DNA of 64,000 nucleotides from Bacillus albus (lineage in GTDB: Bacteria; Bacillota; Bacilli; Bacillales; Bacillaceae_G). Location of the stretch: positions 22,920 to 86,919 of the forward strand of contig NZ_MAOE01000130.1 of the NCBI RefSeq assembly GCF_001884185.1, read 5' to 3'. The position numbers and the translations under genes were made by a program. The notes under the pieces are model-generated. The model did not search any database, was not told the DNA's origin, and worked only from the letters and a program-made list of their open reading frames with translations. Shown here piece by piece: positions 50,732 through 59,985 of the stretch; position 1 is the first letter of the stretch, and every line of letters begins with the position of its first letter.

Positions 50732-51610
50732 ATGCTATCATTTTTAAAAAAGGCAAGAAAAAAAGGTAGAGACTCTGTAATTTCTGGTTCTCAATTATTA
50801 GGAACCGAAGAAAATAGTAATCATACAAAAAACGTAAAACCTAACTTATACTTCCATCCTTCTTGGAATGAGGTTTCACAAGAACAGAAGTATATTTATC
50901 AATTTTTACACAAATCTTTGCCTACCTTACAAGAAAATCAAATTTCACTAGCTGGTATTGAAAGTAAAAAACATGAAAATGCTTATTATATTACTACCTT
51001 CATTCGTAGCAGTGTAAAACATCCAATTCAATTTGAAACTCTTACTCTCTCTTTATTAAATAAAAATGGAGAAACGTGTGCGCGTCAAACATTTGATTTA
51101 TTACACTTAGAAGAAATCCCATCAAATGTAAATATGCCTTGGACTTTCGTCTTTGAAGAAAATTCAATTACGGGAGCAACGCTATCAGCTGAAGACTGGC
51201 AACTAGTATTTGAATTAAAAGGAAAACATTCATTAGATTTAGATCCTATATGGCAAGAAAAGCTACCTGCAAGTGCAATAATAAAATTACAAGAAATTGT
51301 TGCTAACTTAAATCCACCTGCAGAAGATGAAATTAACTTCCAAGGGCTAAACGCAGTTGTAGAAGAAAACGGAGATTTGAACGCAACTATTTTAATTCGT
51401 AATGGCTATAACCAAAATATAACCCTTGAGCAACTTCCATTGCATATTTCAGATCGCTCTGAATCTACCGTTGCAGAAAGAATATTTGTATTAAAAGATT
51501 TTCAAATTAAGGCCAATTCTACGAAACCTTGGACCTTTACATTCCCGGCTGATTCAGTATCAAAAGAACCAATCGATTTATCTAAGTGGAAAGCCTTTAT
51601 CCCACAATAA
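50732..51610 (+). CDS. slaP: S-layer assembly protein SlaP
   Basis: 292 residues from ATG 50732, with GAGGTG 7 bp upstream. Soluble, with two similar beta-rich halves: each contains a segment on expression or rounds of ligand (THHL... PWTFVFEEN, and KPWTFTFPAD), preceded by I.IRNGYNQNITLEQLPLH and IRSSVKHPIQFETLTLS. The PWTF(V/T)F repeat at about 145 and 272 marks the internal duplication. SlaP works with SecA2 in S-layer protein export in B. anthracis. Second gene of the secA2-slaP pair. Confidence 0.88.
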   Translation: MLSFLKKARKKGRDSVISGSQLLGTEENSNHTKNVKPNLYFHPSWNEVSQEQKYIYQFLHKSLPTLQENQISLAGIESKKHENAYYITTFIRSSVKHPIQFETLTLSLLNKNGETCARQTFDLLHLEEIPSNVNMPWTFVFEENSITGATLSAEDWQLVFELKGKHSLDLDPIWQEKLPASAIIKLQEIVANLNPPAEDEINFQGLNAVVEENGDLNATILIRNGYNQNITLEQLPLHISDRSESTVAERIFVLKDFQIKANSTKPWTFTFPADSVSKEPIDLSKWKAFIPQ

Positions 51611-51638
51611 CCGTCATTACTCGCTAAGCGAATAATCA

Positions 51639-51676
51639 AAAACGCGTCGTATTCTTTTATGAATACGACGCGTTTT
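51639..51676. terminator. Terminator of secA2-slaP
   Basis: AAAACGCGTCGTATTC / GAATACGACGCGTTTT 16-bp stem, 6-base loop. Confidence 0.9.
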
Positions 51677-51702
51677 CCTATGTAAACTTTTATGTAATTC
51701 AA

Positions 51703-52062
51703 CTACAAACGTTCAATATGATACGCTGCTTCCAACTTACAAAAATCCTCTATATTGTTTACTTCGTGATCTTTTAAAATTTTCAATTGCTCTTCAGTTG
51801 GCTCTTCATTAATAAGCTCGTTAATTTTTTCATTCACTTTCACTGCTAACGCTTGATGGAAATCTGGATGTTCTTTCAACTTGTCATCTACTTTATTAAT
51901 CCAAGTTGACTTTGTATATAGATATTGTTTCCACTGTTCAACAAATTGTTGTATGTCAAACTTTGCTTCGTTCCATTCAATTTCCTTCATATACTTCTCA
52001 AAAGAAGCAACGATTGAACGTGTAATCCCGACTTTTACTCCATGTGGTAACTGTTTGTACAT
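51703..52062 (-). CDS. Conserved Bacillus protein of unknown function
   Basis: 119 residues from ATG 52062 (a TTG one codon earlier is also possible); GGAGG lies 9 bp upstream. Soluble, mixed charge, mostly helical (WNEAKFDIQQFVEQWKQYLY; ALAVKVNEKINELI). The C-terminal part has a ubiquitous small-protein look (EQLKILKDHEVNNIEDFCKLEA). No recognised family or catalytic motif. It converges with slaP and stands alone. Confidence 0.6.
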   Translation of the reverse strand: MYKQLPHGVKVGITRSIVASFEKYMKEIEWNEAKFDIQQFVEQWKQYLYTKSTWINKVDDKLKEHPDFHQALAVKVNEKINELINEEPTEEQLKILKDHEVNNIEDFCKLEAAYHIERL

Positions 52063-52246
52063 CAAATATTCCCTCCAGCTTAAAGCGATTTCTTTTCAGT
52101 ATAAAGAAATCTTAAAATTCTTACACTTATTATGATAGCATACTGCTAATCTAAGATGTTACTATACTGCTAAGTGTAATAATTGTCAACAGACGTATAA
52201 CATCCAGATATTCAAATTCAATACATACATATACGAATAATCAAAA

Positions 52247-52272
52247 ACCCTCACATTTTATCACGTGAGGGT
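52247..52272 (-). terminator. Terminator of the SulP gene
   Basis: ACCCTCAC / GTGAGGGT stem with T-run on the minus strand. Confidence 0.8.
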
Positions 52273-52280
52273 CCTTATCT

Positions 52281-53759
52281 CTAACTTGTTTTGGCCGTTA
52301 AAAATTGTAATTGATCCCTCTGCTCAGCACTTGCCATCGTCACAATTATTTGTTCAATACTCGGATGCACTTGCTCCAGCGTCACATTCGCACCTACTTT
52401 ATCCGATTGCTCAACAAAGTTCAGCAACGCCATTGCGCCCGATACATCCATATAGCGCACATCTTTCATACGTAAAACAACCGGAGACTTTACGTCTTGT
52501 AAAGCATAAAAAACACGATCCACTGTTAGGAATGAAAGTGGGCCTTTAATTTTATATGTTGCTTCCTTCTCTTTTACAATAGAAGCTTTACGTTCTTTAC
52601 ATTTCACCATGTATATAATGAACGAAAGAATAATACCGAACGCAACAGCAATCATTAAATCAAACTTCACTGTGACAACCATCGTTACGAGCATAACAAT
52701 AACATCACCTTTTGGTGCTACATGCATTTTCTTCATGCTTTCCCAATCAAACATACCAATACCAGTTAAAATTAAAATACCTGATAACACAGCAAGTGGA
52801 ATGTATTGCACGACTGACCCAAGTCCCATAATGAAAATAAATAATATAACACTATGCATACTTGCTGAAAGCGCCGTTTTACCGCCGCTTCTTATATTCA
52901 CGATAGACCGTACAGTTGCTCCTGCCCCTGCTAATCCGCCAAACAACCCGCTCACCATATTACCAATACCTTGTCCGACCAGTTCTTTATTACTTTTATG
53001 ACGTGTCCCCGTCACATTATCCATTACAACCGATGTTAACAACGAGTCAATCGATCCTAATAAAGCAATACTAAGCGCTGGTAAAATAAGTTCTGCGATG
53101 CCTGTTCCACTTAAAGATGGAATATGAAGCGTCGGCATCGCTTCTGGAATCGTCCCAATCTTCTCAATCACCTTATTTAATGACAAGTTTCCGATAACCG
53201 GTAACTTCACTGTAAGCCCTTCTAACGCCGAAGAAAATAAAGGAAGCATAGTTGTCACACCTACTAATGCAACTAAACTAGATGGAATCGCCTTAATCCA
53301 CTTTCCAGAAACAATCATGACAATAATCGTTAATACTACGAGTAGAAAACTATTTTGCACATGCTTTATTTCACCTAAAATAATAATTAATGCGATACCG
53401 TTCATAAATCCTGAAACGACAGAATATGGGATATATCGAACGTAAGAACCAAGCTTACATACACCAAATAAAATTTGAAACAGTCCCGCCATCATAAACG
53501 CTATAAAACTCGCCTCTAATCCGTGCGTTGCAATAACTCCTGTTGCGATAACGGTAATCGGTCCAGTTGGCCCTGTAACTTGTCCAGGTGTACCACCAAA
53601 TAACGCCGCAAATAAACCTGCAAAAATCGCACCATACAATCCGACTAGTGCACCCTCAGACGTTCCCGTTGCTGCAATACCAAATGCAATGGCAAGTGGC
53701 AACGCAACAATCGCAACAGTAAAACCTGCTAAACATTCCTTTGCTATTTTTTGAAACAT
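52281..53759 (-). CDS. SulP-family anion permease with STAS domain
   Basis: 492 residues from ATG 53759 (AGGTGG 8 bp upstream); an ATG at 53816 is upstream of that site. SLC26/SulP features: GIAATGTSEGALVGLYGAI, GGTPGQVTGPTGPITVI (anion-binding region), the ALLGSIDSLLTSVVMDNVTG repeat and NVVSGLFGG-like segments; about 10-12 helices. The C-terminal STAS domain (about 400-485) has VVLRMKDVRYMDVSGAMALL. Substrate may be sulfate, bicarbonate or another anion; not decidable here. Confidence 0.88.
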   Translation of the reverse strand: MFQKIAKECLAGFTVAIVALPLAIAFGIAATGTSEGALVGLYGAIFAGLFAALFGGTPGQVTGPTGPITVIATGVIATHGLEASFIAFMMAGLFQILFGVCKLGSYVRYIPYSVVSGFMNGIALIIILGEIKHVQNSFLLVVLTIIVMIVSGKWIKAIPSSLVALVGVTTMLPLFSSALEGLTVKLPVIGNLSLNKVIEKIGTIPEAMPTLHIPSLSGTGIAELILPALSIALLGSIDSLLTSVVMDNVTGTRHKSNKELVGQGIGNMVSGLFGGLAGAGATVRSIVNIRSGGKTALSASMHSVILFIFIMGLGSVVQYIPLAVLSGILILTGIGMFDWESMKKMHVAPKGDVIVMLVTMVVTVKFDLMIAVAFGIILSFIIYMVKCKERKASIVKEKEATYKIKGPLSFLTVDRVFYALQDVKSPVVLRMKDVRYMDVSGAMALLNFVEQSDKVGANVTLEQVHPSIEQIIVTMASAEQRDQLQFLTAKTS

Positions 53760-53946
53760 ATAAATAACCACCTTCACATTAAGTCCACATTCCATTGTAC
53801 ACCTAAAAGAATACATTCGTTAGTCCACTTTTTACAGTATCGTGACGTAAACGCATTCAATTATAGGCCTCTCCTTACCTTTGGAAACCATTATAACTAT
53901 GCTATAATAGATAAATTAAATCTTTTATTATATATTTGGAGGCACT

Positions 53947-54411
53947 ATGCTAACTTTTGAAGAAAAATTATCAATCATTGAATCTTTCCCTGAATTAGAA
54001 AGAAAAAACGTATCATTAAAACGCGTGAACTTTCACTTTGAAGAAAGTCGTTTAGATAAAAAGAACGTTGTTTATCACTTACATCCAAACGGAAATGGGT
54101 TTGTATATGCAAGTGGTATTAAAGGTTACAAAACGGATGATAAAGGTATGGTTAACATCCGCGAGTTTTCAGCAGATGAATTACGCTCAGTAATTGAGCA
54201 ATCAATTGAATTACTTTCACAGGAAGAAGTAGTAATTCCTGCAGAACCTGCGAAAGAAGAAGAATGGCATAACGAAGACGGTCATATCCTTACTCTTATC
54301 TCAGAGGACGATATGTGGAACGTGTACGCTGGTGTAAACTTAGACGGTACATTCAACTCTTATCCAGAAGCTGCGGAATACCTTGATGAAGAAGGATTTT
54401 CACGTAAATAA
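53947..54411 (+). CDS. Conserved Bacillus protein of unknown function
   Basis: 154 residues, soluble and acidic. The N-terminal part (EEKLSIIESFPELERKNVSL, KKNVVYHLHPNGNGFVYASG) and the C-terminal LTLISEDDMWNVYAGVNLDG suggest two small alpha/beta modules. TTGGAGG lies 5 bp before the ATG, and TATAAT is near 53903-53908. No catalytic motif recognised. A terminator follows at 54422-54452. Monocistronic. Confidence 0.6.
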   Translation: MLTFEEKLSIIESFPELERKNVSLKRVNFHFEESRLDKKNVVYHLHPNGNGFVYASGIKGYKTDDKGMVNIREFSADELRSVIEQSIELLSQEEVVIPAEPAKEEEWHNEDGHILTLISEDDMWNVYAGVNLDGTFNSYPEAAEYLDEEGFSRK

Positions 54412-54421
54412 TAAGATTCAA

Positions 54422-54452
54422 GGAGGCTGTCCCATTTTTTAGGGACGGTCTC
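54422..54452 (+). terminator. Terminator of the unknown protein gene
   Basis: GGCTGTCCC / GGGACGGTC-type stem with T tracts. Confidence 0.65.
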
Positions 54453-54483
54453 TCTTATTAAGTAAGTAGGCGCCTGTATGGCA

Positions 54484-55302
54484 TCAAAACTTCTTATTCT
54501 CACTATCCCCTATAAAAATTTGAATTTGACAACTATACGTCTCCGCATTAAAAATATCACTAACTAACTCCACTTCAATAAAACTCTCCACTTCGATATT
54601 ATTTTCTCTTATATATTTAATCATAGTATTTCTACGTTCTTCTTCATTCTCTTTACTATACGCTAACGTTATATATTTCCCGCCCGGTAATACTTTTATA
54701 TTTGGCATCTCTTCCATATGTACATCATCTCGTACTTTATTAAAAACATACTTCGGCTCTACATCCCAATTTTCATTTACATTGTAGAGAATCCCCATCT
54801 CCATTGCCATTTTCTCTTCATAATCTTGCACGATTTTCTCTAAATCGGAATAATACAGTAACTCCTGTAAACTCCCTACTTCTTTACAAGGCGCAACAAC
54901 GACATAACGCTGTTCAAAAAATTGAATAGAGATTTCATCATTCTTTAATATTTCCTGCGAACTCCCTACTTTCGCGTGTAATTCATCAATCGTGTCCATT
55001 ACTTCTTTCATTTTCTTTATATGTTCTTCTGCTTCTTCTCTCTTCACTTGTAAAAATCGCAGCAATTTATCCGTATTACATTCCTTAAAAATCTCCTGCA
55101 GCTCTACTATGCTCGTGTTCAACTCTCGACAGCTTTTTATAATATCAATGTGAATAAATTGATCTATAGAATAATATCTATAACCCGTTGATTCATCAAT
55201 ATGTTTTGGAATAAGAATTCCCATCTTATGATAATATCTTAGCGCTTTTATCGTAATATCCTTTATTTTTGCAACTTCTCCGATAGAAAATAACTTTTTC
55301 AT
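54484..55302 (-). CDS. MerR-family multidrug-type regulator (BmrR-like)
   Basis: 272 residues. N-terminal MerR winged-helix (FSIGEVAKIKDITIKALRYYHKMGIL, YRYYSIDQFIHIDIIKSCRE), a coiled-coil dimerisation helix (about 75-120), and a GyrI-like effector domain (about 130-270). BmrR-type proteins bind cationic drugs and activate efflux or detoxification genes. The divergent GNAT gene and the 19-bp-spaced promoter between them suggest that it controls that gene. Confidence 0.85.
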   Translation of the reverse strand: MKKLFSIGEVAKIKDITIKALRYYHKMGILIPKHIDESTGYRYYSIDQFIHIDIIKSCRELNTSIVELQEIFKECNTDKLLRFLQVKREEAEEHIKKMKEVMDTIDELHAKVGSSQEILKNDEISIQFFEQRYVVVAPCKEVGSLQELLYYSDLEKIVQDYEEKMAMEMGILYNVNENWDVEPKYVFNKVRDDVHMEEMPNIKVLPGGKYITLAYSKENEEERRNTMIKYIRENNIEVESFIEVELVSDIFNAETYSCQIQIFIGDSENKKF

Positions 55303-55339
55303 TTATATCTCTTCCCTTATATTTTTTCACATGTAACTA

Positions 55340-55370
55340 TTGACCCTCCCCTTAGAGGAGACCTTACTAT
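55340..55370 (+). promoter_or_regulatory. MerR-type promoter of the GNAT gene with operator dyad
   Basis: TTGACC (55340-55345) and TACTAT (55365-55370) separated by 19 bp, the over-long spacer activated by MerR proteins. The spacer holds the dyad CTCCCCTTAGAGGAG, close to the B. subtilis bmr operator type. Confidence 0.75.
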
Positions 55371-55411
55371 TTATAATAAGTCATTTACATTAATAAAGGG
55401 AGTATACAATT

Positions 55412-56044
55412 ATGAACACAGTAAAATATAGAAGTCTTGTTAAAGAAGACTATGAGCCTATAAAACATTTAATTGGGGAAGCATTTGGATTTAATGAATT
55501 TATCACCGATAAAAAATTTTTAAATTCCGTATTAAACTTTTATTTACACAGTTGTATTTTAGGAAGTTCCTTCAGTAAAGTAGCTGAAAAAGATAATAAA
55601 GTGATCGGTGTCATTTTAGGCGATTCTGAAAAAGATAAAAACCGTTTAAAGAGATTTCATAACACCGTTAGCTTTACCTATAACACGCTGAAACTATTCC
55701 TAACGAATAAAGAGAATAAGGAATTCTTAAAAGCATTTATACAAGTTAAAAAAACATATAAAGAACTCATACAAGGAAAAGAAGATCAATTTCAAGGCTG
55801 TATACAATTATTTATCGTTTCTGAAGAATCGAGAGGTCTTGGTGTTGGAAAATATTTATTAAACGATTTGTTCCAATACATGAAAAAAGAAGAGGTAACA
55901 TCTTTATATTTATATACAGATAACGCATGCAACTATGCATTTTATGACAGACAAAACTTCCAGCGTATACAAGAAAAAGCAGTTAATTTTGGACCAAAAG
56001 AAGATTTCAACGTGTTTTTGTACCGCTATAACTTTAACTCATAG
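55412..56044 (+). CDS. GNAT-family N-acetyltransferase
   Basis: 210 residues. Acetyl-CoA binding motif A in FIVSEESRGLGVGKYLLNDL (R-G-x-G-x-G) at about 132-150; motif B with YLYTDNACNYAFYDRQNFQR. AAGGGAG lies before the ATG. The substrate is unknown; linkage to a BmrR-like regulator hints at drug or stress-compound acetylation, or polyamine-type substrates. Monocistronic behind the MerR promoter. Confidence 0.85.
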   Translation: MNTVKYRSLVKEDYEPIKHLIGEAFGFNEFITDKKFLNSVLNFYLHSCILGSSFSKVAEKDNKVIGVILGDSEKDKNRLKRFHNTVSFTYNTLKLFLTNKENKEFLKAFIQVKKTYKELIQGKEDQFQGCIQLFIVSEESRGLGVGKYLLNDLFQYMKKEEVTSLYLYTDNACNYAFYDRQNFQRIQEKAVNFGPKEDFNVFLYRYNFNS

Positions 56045-56162
56045 TAATATGTACACTCCCATGCTCTTTGCTACTTAGCAAAGAGCTATATTAAGTATGA
56101 ACGCTATTATTGGTTCAAGTCGATTTAAATAGAGAGAACTCACTTAAAAAGGAGAGCACAAC

Positions 56163-56780
56163 ATGGAATGGATTCACGAATTATTTCAGCAATATGGGTA
56201 TTATGTAGTACTTGTCGGTTTACTTTTAGAATATATTGCACTTCCGTTTCCAGGTGAGCCAACCTTAGCCTATGCAGGATTTTTATCACACCAAGGTGAT
56301 TTGAGCTTGCCAATTTTAATTGTATTATCTTTCATTGGGACAAGTTTAGGTATGACATTCCAATACTTTGTAGGAAATAAACTAGGCATGCCCTTCATTC
56401 AAAAGTACGGGAAATATGTATTTTTAACTCAAAAGAAAATTAATTTAACAAAAATGTGGTTCGATAAATACGGCTACTTTTTAATCTTTATCGCCTTTTT
56501 CATCCCAGGTGTCCGTCATTTCACAGGGTACTTTGCAGGCATTATCAACTTACCATTCCGCCGCTTTGCGATGACAATTTATTCAGGGGCTCTATTTTGG
56601 GTATCCTTCTTCTTGATCGGCGGTTATTGGTTAGGTGAAAATTTAGATGAGATCTTCCAAATACTCGGGCAACACATATGGAAAATTCTCTTCGGTATAA
56701 TTATCATTACACTAATCATCCGATTTCGTAAAAACATAAAGCATATAATTTTAAAACGTATCAATTCAAACAATACTTAA
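56163..56780 (+). CDS. DedA-family membrane protein
   Basis: 205 residues, about five to six helices. Family motifs: EYIALPFPGEPTLAYAGFLS (re-entrant N-terminal loop with Glu and PGEP), GTSLGMTFQYFVGNKLG, and FFIPGVRHFTGYFAGIINLP, which matches the conserved F.P..R...G..AG...M. DedA proteins are lipid transporters/flippases that recycle polyprenyl-phosphate carriers or other phospholipids. AAAGGAGAG lies 9 bp before the ATG. Followed by a strong terminator. Confidence 0.88.
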   Translation: MEWIHELFQQYGYYVVLVGLLLEYIALPFPGEPTLAYAGFLSHQGDLSLPILIVLSFIGTSLGMTFQYFVGNKLGMPFIQKYGKYVFLTQKKINLTKMWFDKYGYFLIFIAFFIPGVRHFTGYFAGIINLPFRRFAMTIYSGALFWVSFFLIGGYWLGENLDEIFQILGQHIWKILFGIIIITLIIRFRKNIKHIILKRINSNNT

Positions 56781-56814
56781 TAAAGAAAATTCAGCTTAGC
56801 TACGTACGAAAATA

Positions 56815-56847
56815 AAAAAGCGGAGACCTATAGTCTCCGCTTTTTTT
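56815..56847. terminator. Bidirectional terminator between the dedA-like gene and the LPXTG adhesin
   Basis: AAAAAAGCGGAGAC / GTCTCCGCTTTTTT with a 5-base loop. Confidence 0.9.
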
Positions 56848-56883
56848 ACATACATTTTGTTTCCAAACGAACTCTCATGTTCA

Positions 56884-59373
56884 TTAGTTTTTCTGACGTC
56901 TAAACAACATCGCTCCGAAAAGTAATAAGAACATACCTGCCATAACAGAAGTAGCTTCTGTTGATGCTCCACCTGTTTGAGGAAGAAGTTTTGATTTCTT
57001 ATTATTTTCTCCACTCGATGATACTTCAGATTTATTTTGTACTTCTACTTTACTGTGTACCTCTTGCTTGTTTTGCACTTCTACTTGTTCTTGTACATTT
57101 GGTTTGTTTTGCACTTCTACTTGTTCTTGTACATTTGGTTTGTTTTGTACTTCTACTTGTTTTTGTACATTTTGTTTGTTTTGTAATTCTACTTTCTCTT
57201 GTACACTTTGTTTGTTTAATACTTCTTTTGTTTCTTCTTTTGTTTCTTCTTTTGTTTCTTCTTCAACTTGCTCTTCTTCTGGCGTTACATGAATTTCCGG
57301 TTTTTCTGTAACTTCCGGCTTCTCCGTAACTTCTGACTTCTCTAGCTCTTTCGGCTCTTCTGTTACCTTAGGTTCTTCCGGCTTCTCTTCTTTTATTTCT
57401 TCTATTGTTTCTTCTTCAACTTGCTCTTCTTCTGGTTTTACATGAATTTCCGGTTTCTCCGTAACTTCTGGCTTCTCTAACTCTTTTGGCTCTTCTGTTA
57501 CTTTCGGTTCTTCCGGCTTTTCTTCTTTTATTTCTTCTGTTGTTTCTTCTTCAACTTGCTCTTCTTCTGGTGTTACATGGATTTCCGGTTTTTCCGTAAC
57601 TTCTGGCTTCTCTAACTCTTTCGGCTCTTCTGTCACATTTGGTGTTTCCGGTTTCTCTTCTTTTATTTCTTCTGTTGTTCCTTCTTCAACTTTTTCTTCT
57701 TCTGGTGTTACATGAATTTCCGGTTTCTCCGTAACTTCTGGCTTCTCTAACTCTTTCGGCTCTTCTGTTACCTGTGGCGTTTCTGGGTTAGTTGGAGCTT
57801 CCAGTTCTTCTATCGATTCTTCTTCACCTTGTTCTTCCACTTCTGTTACTTCGTGGATTTTTATATTTATAATATCATATCCGTTAACTTTCGATTGATA
57901 TCCTGATACTGGTTGTTCTTTCACTTCATACGTATGAGCTTTTCCTTCACTATCAACTGCTGGTAACTTTCCAAACTCATATTTCCAACCATTTTCTGCC
58001 GTAACTTCTTTCGTTGCAATGACTTTACCATTTTGCAGTAAATCTACTTTAATCGTTTTTGGGCGATCGTTTACTTTATCGCCTTCCCACGTTTTCGTTC
58101 CTGCAACAAATGTAGTTTTCAACTTATTTGGAACCATAAGTTTTATTCCGTTTGTAGCATCCGTCTTAATTGTAAAAGGAATTTTCGCTTGTGGATCAAA
58201 CTCTACATAGTTCGGAGCAGAAATTTCCTGTACGTAATAATTACCTGGAGCAAGGTTTGGCGCTTCAACTATTCCGTCTTGATTTGTTGTATAGGAATCA
58301 CCAATTTGCTGACCTGACTCTGTAAACAATTTAAAAGAAACACCTGGAATAAACTTATTCTCATCTCCTTCAATATGTTTAACAATCTGCAACGTTCCTT
58401 TTGCAGGTAAAACTCCTTCAGCCCCGCCGCCAAATGATATATTTTCAACCTTTACACTATTAGATTCAGAAGTAGGCTTCTCATATAAAATTTGATAGTC
58501 AAGTTTATAATCATTTTGTAGAAATTCTAACTTTTTCCCACTCTCAGTTATAGTTGATGTATAGGCAATAGTAAACGAAGTGGCGTTCCCCATATGTCTA
58601 TAAACTACAACTTCAAATGAATTATCGCTAGTAAACTTAATATATCCATAACCTCGCTGTTGAAATTGCTCAAGAGACAAATATTCTTTATTATTAATCG
58701 TTATATAGAAACTACCTTTATTAAGCATTTGTCCTTCTTGTAACGTATCTTTTAAAACGATATTGTCATGTAAATATTGTTTCTTTAAATTTATATTTAA
58801 AAACCAACGCACTTCATTACTTTTGTCTGGCTGAATATCACCAGACTTATAGAAAAACATCCCTGGTTCTGTACCCTCTCCTTTTGGATGCGTAATACTT
58901 ACCATTTGTTTTTCTAAATCTGTTCCTAAATTCGTTTGTACATCTTTCGTCTTTCCTGCTTCAACATTCGTACCTTGAACAGTGAAATTAAAGTTCCCTC
59001 TAATATTTTCAAGCTTTTCTACCGTATCATTAAATGTACAAACCACATTATTTGCATTAATCTGGCACGTACCAAAAATACGCCCTGAATCATCCTTTAA
59101 TGCAATTGTGCCACTATAACCTTTTAATTCTGGCGGAAGTGCTAACGTTAATGTATCCCCAGACTTCATCTTCTTTCCAGGTTTTTCACTAAAGTTTACA
59201 TGTATCGTAGTCTTTTCTCCATAATTTAATTTCGTCTTTTCAAATGCAAAACTATCAACAAATCCTGTCGTATTTAATTCTTGAGCATGCCCTATGATAG
59301 GCATGAAAATTTGTCCAATAAGAACAGTAAAAATAAAACAAATTAAAGATATTCTTTTTAAATATGTACTCAT
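56884..59373 (-). CDS. LPXTG-anchored Cna-type surface adhesin (collagen-binding-like)
   Basis: 829 residues from ATG 59373 (MSTYLKRISL; TTGGAGG 5 bp upstream). Signal peptide to about residue 31 (IGHAQE), N-terminal adhesin domains of the collagen-/fibrinogen-binding type (about 35-320; FEKTKLNYGEKTTIHVNFSE, DTLTLALPPELKGYSG), two Cna B-type domains (about 325-400, VSFKLFTESGQQIGD...PGNYYVQE; and 415-500, GTKTWEGDK...GWKYEFGKLP), a Pro/Glu repeat stalk (about 520-760) and a VEVQNK repeat. It ends in a sortase signal LPQTG, a hydrophobic helix and RRQKN. A B. anthracis adhesin of this plan is known near this locus. Confidence 0.88.
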   Translation of the reverse strand: MSTYLKRISLICFIFTVLIGQIFMPIIGHAQELNTTGFVDSFAFEKTKLNYGEKTTIHVNFSEKPGKKMKSGDTLTLALPPELKGYSGTIALKDDSGRIFGTCQINANNVVCTFNDTVEKLENIRGNFNFTVQGTNVEAGKTKDVQTNLGTDLEKQMVSITHPKGEGTEPGMFFYKSGDIQPDKSNEVRWFLNINLKKQYLHDNIVLKDTLQEGQMLNKGSFYITINNKEYLSLEQFQQRGYGYIKFTSDNSFEVVVYRHMGNATSFTIAYTSTITESGKKLEFLQNDYKLDYQILYEKPTSESNSVKVENISFGGGAEGVLPAKGTLQIVKHIEGDENKFIPGVSFKLFTESGQQIGDSYTTNQDGIVEAPNLAPGNYYVQEISAPNYVEFDPQAKIPFTIKTDATNGIKLMVPNKLKTTFVAGTKTWEGDKVNDRPKTIKVDLLQNGKVIATKEVTAENGWKYEFGKLPAVDSEGKAHTYEVKEQPVSGYQSKVNGYDIINIKIHEVTEVEEQGEEESIEELEAPTNPETPQVTEEPKELEKPEVTEKPEIHVTPEEEKVEEGTTEEIKEEKPETPNVTEEPKELEKPEVTEKPEIHVTPEEEQVEEETTEEIKEEKPEEPKVTEEPKELEKPEVTEKPEIHVKPEEEQVEEETIEEIKEEKPEEPKVTEEPKELEKSEVTEKPEVTEKPEIHVTPEEEQVEEETKEETKEETKEVLNKQSVQEKVELQNKQNVQKQVEVQNKPNVQEQVEVQNKPNVQEQVEVQNKQEVHSKVEVQNKSEVSSSGENNKKSKLLPQTGGASTEATSVMAGMFLLLFGAMLFRRQKN
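57080..57200 (-). repeat. 36-bp coding repeats in the adhesin stalk
   Basis: About five tandem 36-bp units coding VEVQNKPNVQEQ and variants (VELQNKQNVQKQ, VEVQNKQEVHSK), membrane-proximal. Confidence 0.7.
57270..57790 (-). repeat. About 135-bp coding repeats in the adhesin stalk
   Basis: Four units coding EEPKELEKPEVTEKPEIHVT, then PEEE(Q/K)VEE-TTEEIKEEKPE. Unit edges are shared almost exactly, so copy number is likely to vary between strains. Confidence 0.75.
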
Positions 59374-59424
59374 AAAACCTCCAATATTAATTGTTAATCT
59401 TTTTTGCCGTGAGATCCATTCCAC

Positions 59425-59985
59425 CCAAAATACCCCTTAAACTAAGGGGGTACGGACTAAAGATTATTTGCAGCATCAAACCATCGTTAGTTCTACACAT
59501 AAAGTAATAAACAACAAAATTCATTAACTTATATTGCGTTCATTTCTACTTTTTTCGGGCAGCCAACAATAAATACTAGTCCCAATAAAAATACATTACA
59601 AGACTGTTCATTTACATATTAATTTGTTACTATATTCATGCTACCAAAATATACTAAATGACCACTTTGTCCACCAGGTCATCTGATGACTGAATTTCTT
59701 TATCTTTTACCGATAATTCTCCTTCATGACTTCATTCCACTCTTATTAAATTTATTATTTCAACATCTATAAAAATCACCTAAGTAATTTACGAAACCCT
59801 TATTCAAAGCGGAATATACGGCGTTTCCAATCAAGGTGCAATGCCATAAAAAGTATTTTAACATAATAACAAAAGAGAATTTAACTAGAAGAGAGATACC
59901 ATTTTTTTAATCATTTAAAAAAAACAAAGCTATCTTTTCTTATTAAAAAAGATAGCTTCATCTGTATAGACGACTGCTCTACTCC
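59425..59985. other. Intergenic gap upstream of the adhesin
   Basis: About 560 bp, AT-rich. The minus-strand adhesin promoter should lie in the right part, but no confident -35/-10 pair was picked. A terminator of the acyl-CoA synthetase gene lies at 59926-59957 (AAAGCTATCTTTT / AAAAAAGATAGCTT). No gene recognised. Confidence 0.5.
59926..59957 (-). terminator. Terminator of the acyl-CoA synthetase gene
   Basis: AAGCTATCTTTT / AAAAGATAGCTT with a short loop and T-rich tail on the minus strand. Confidence 0.75.
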
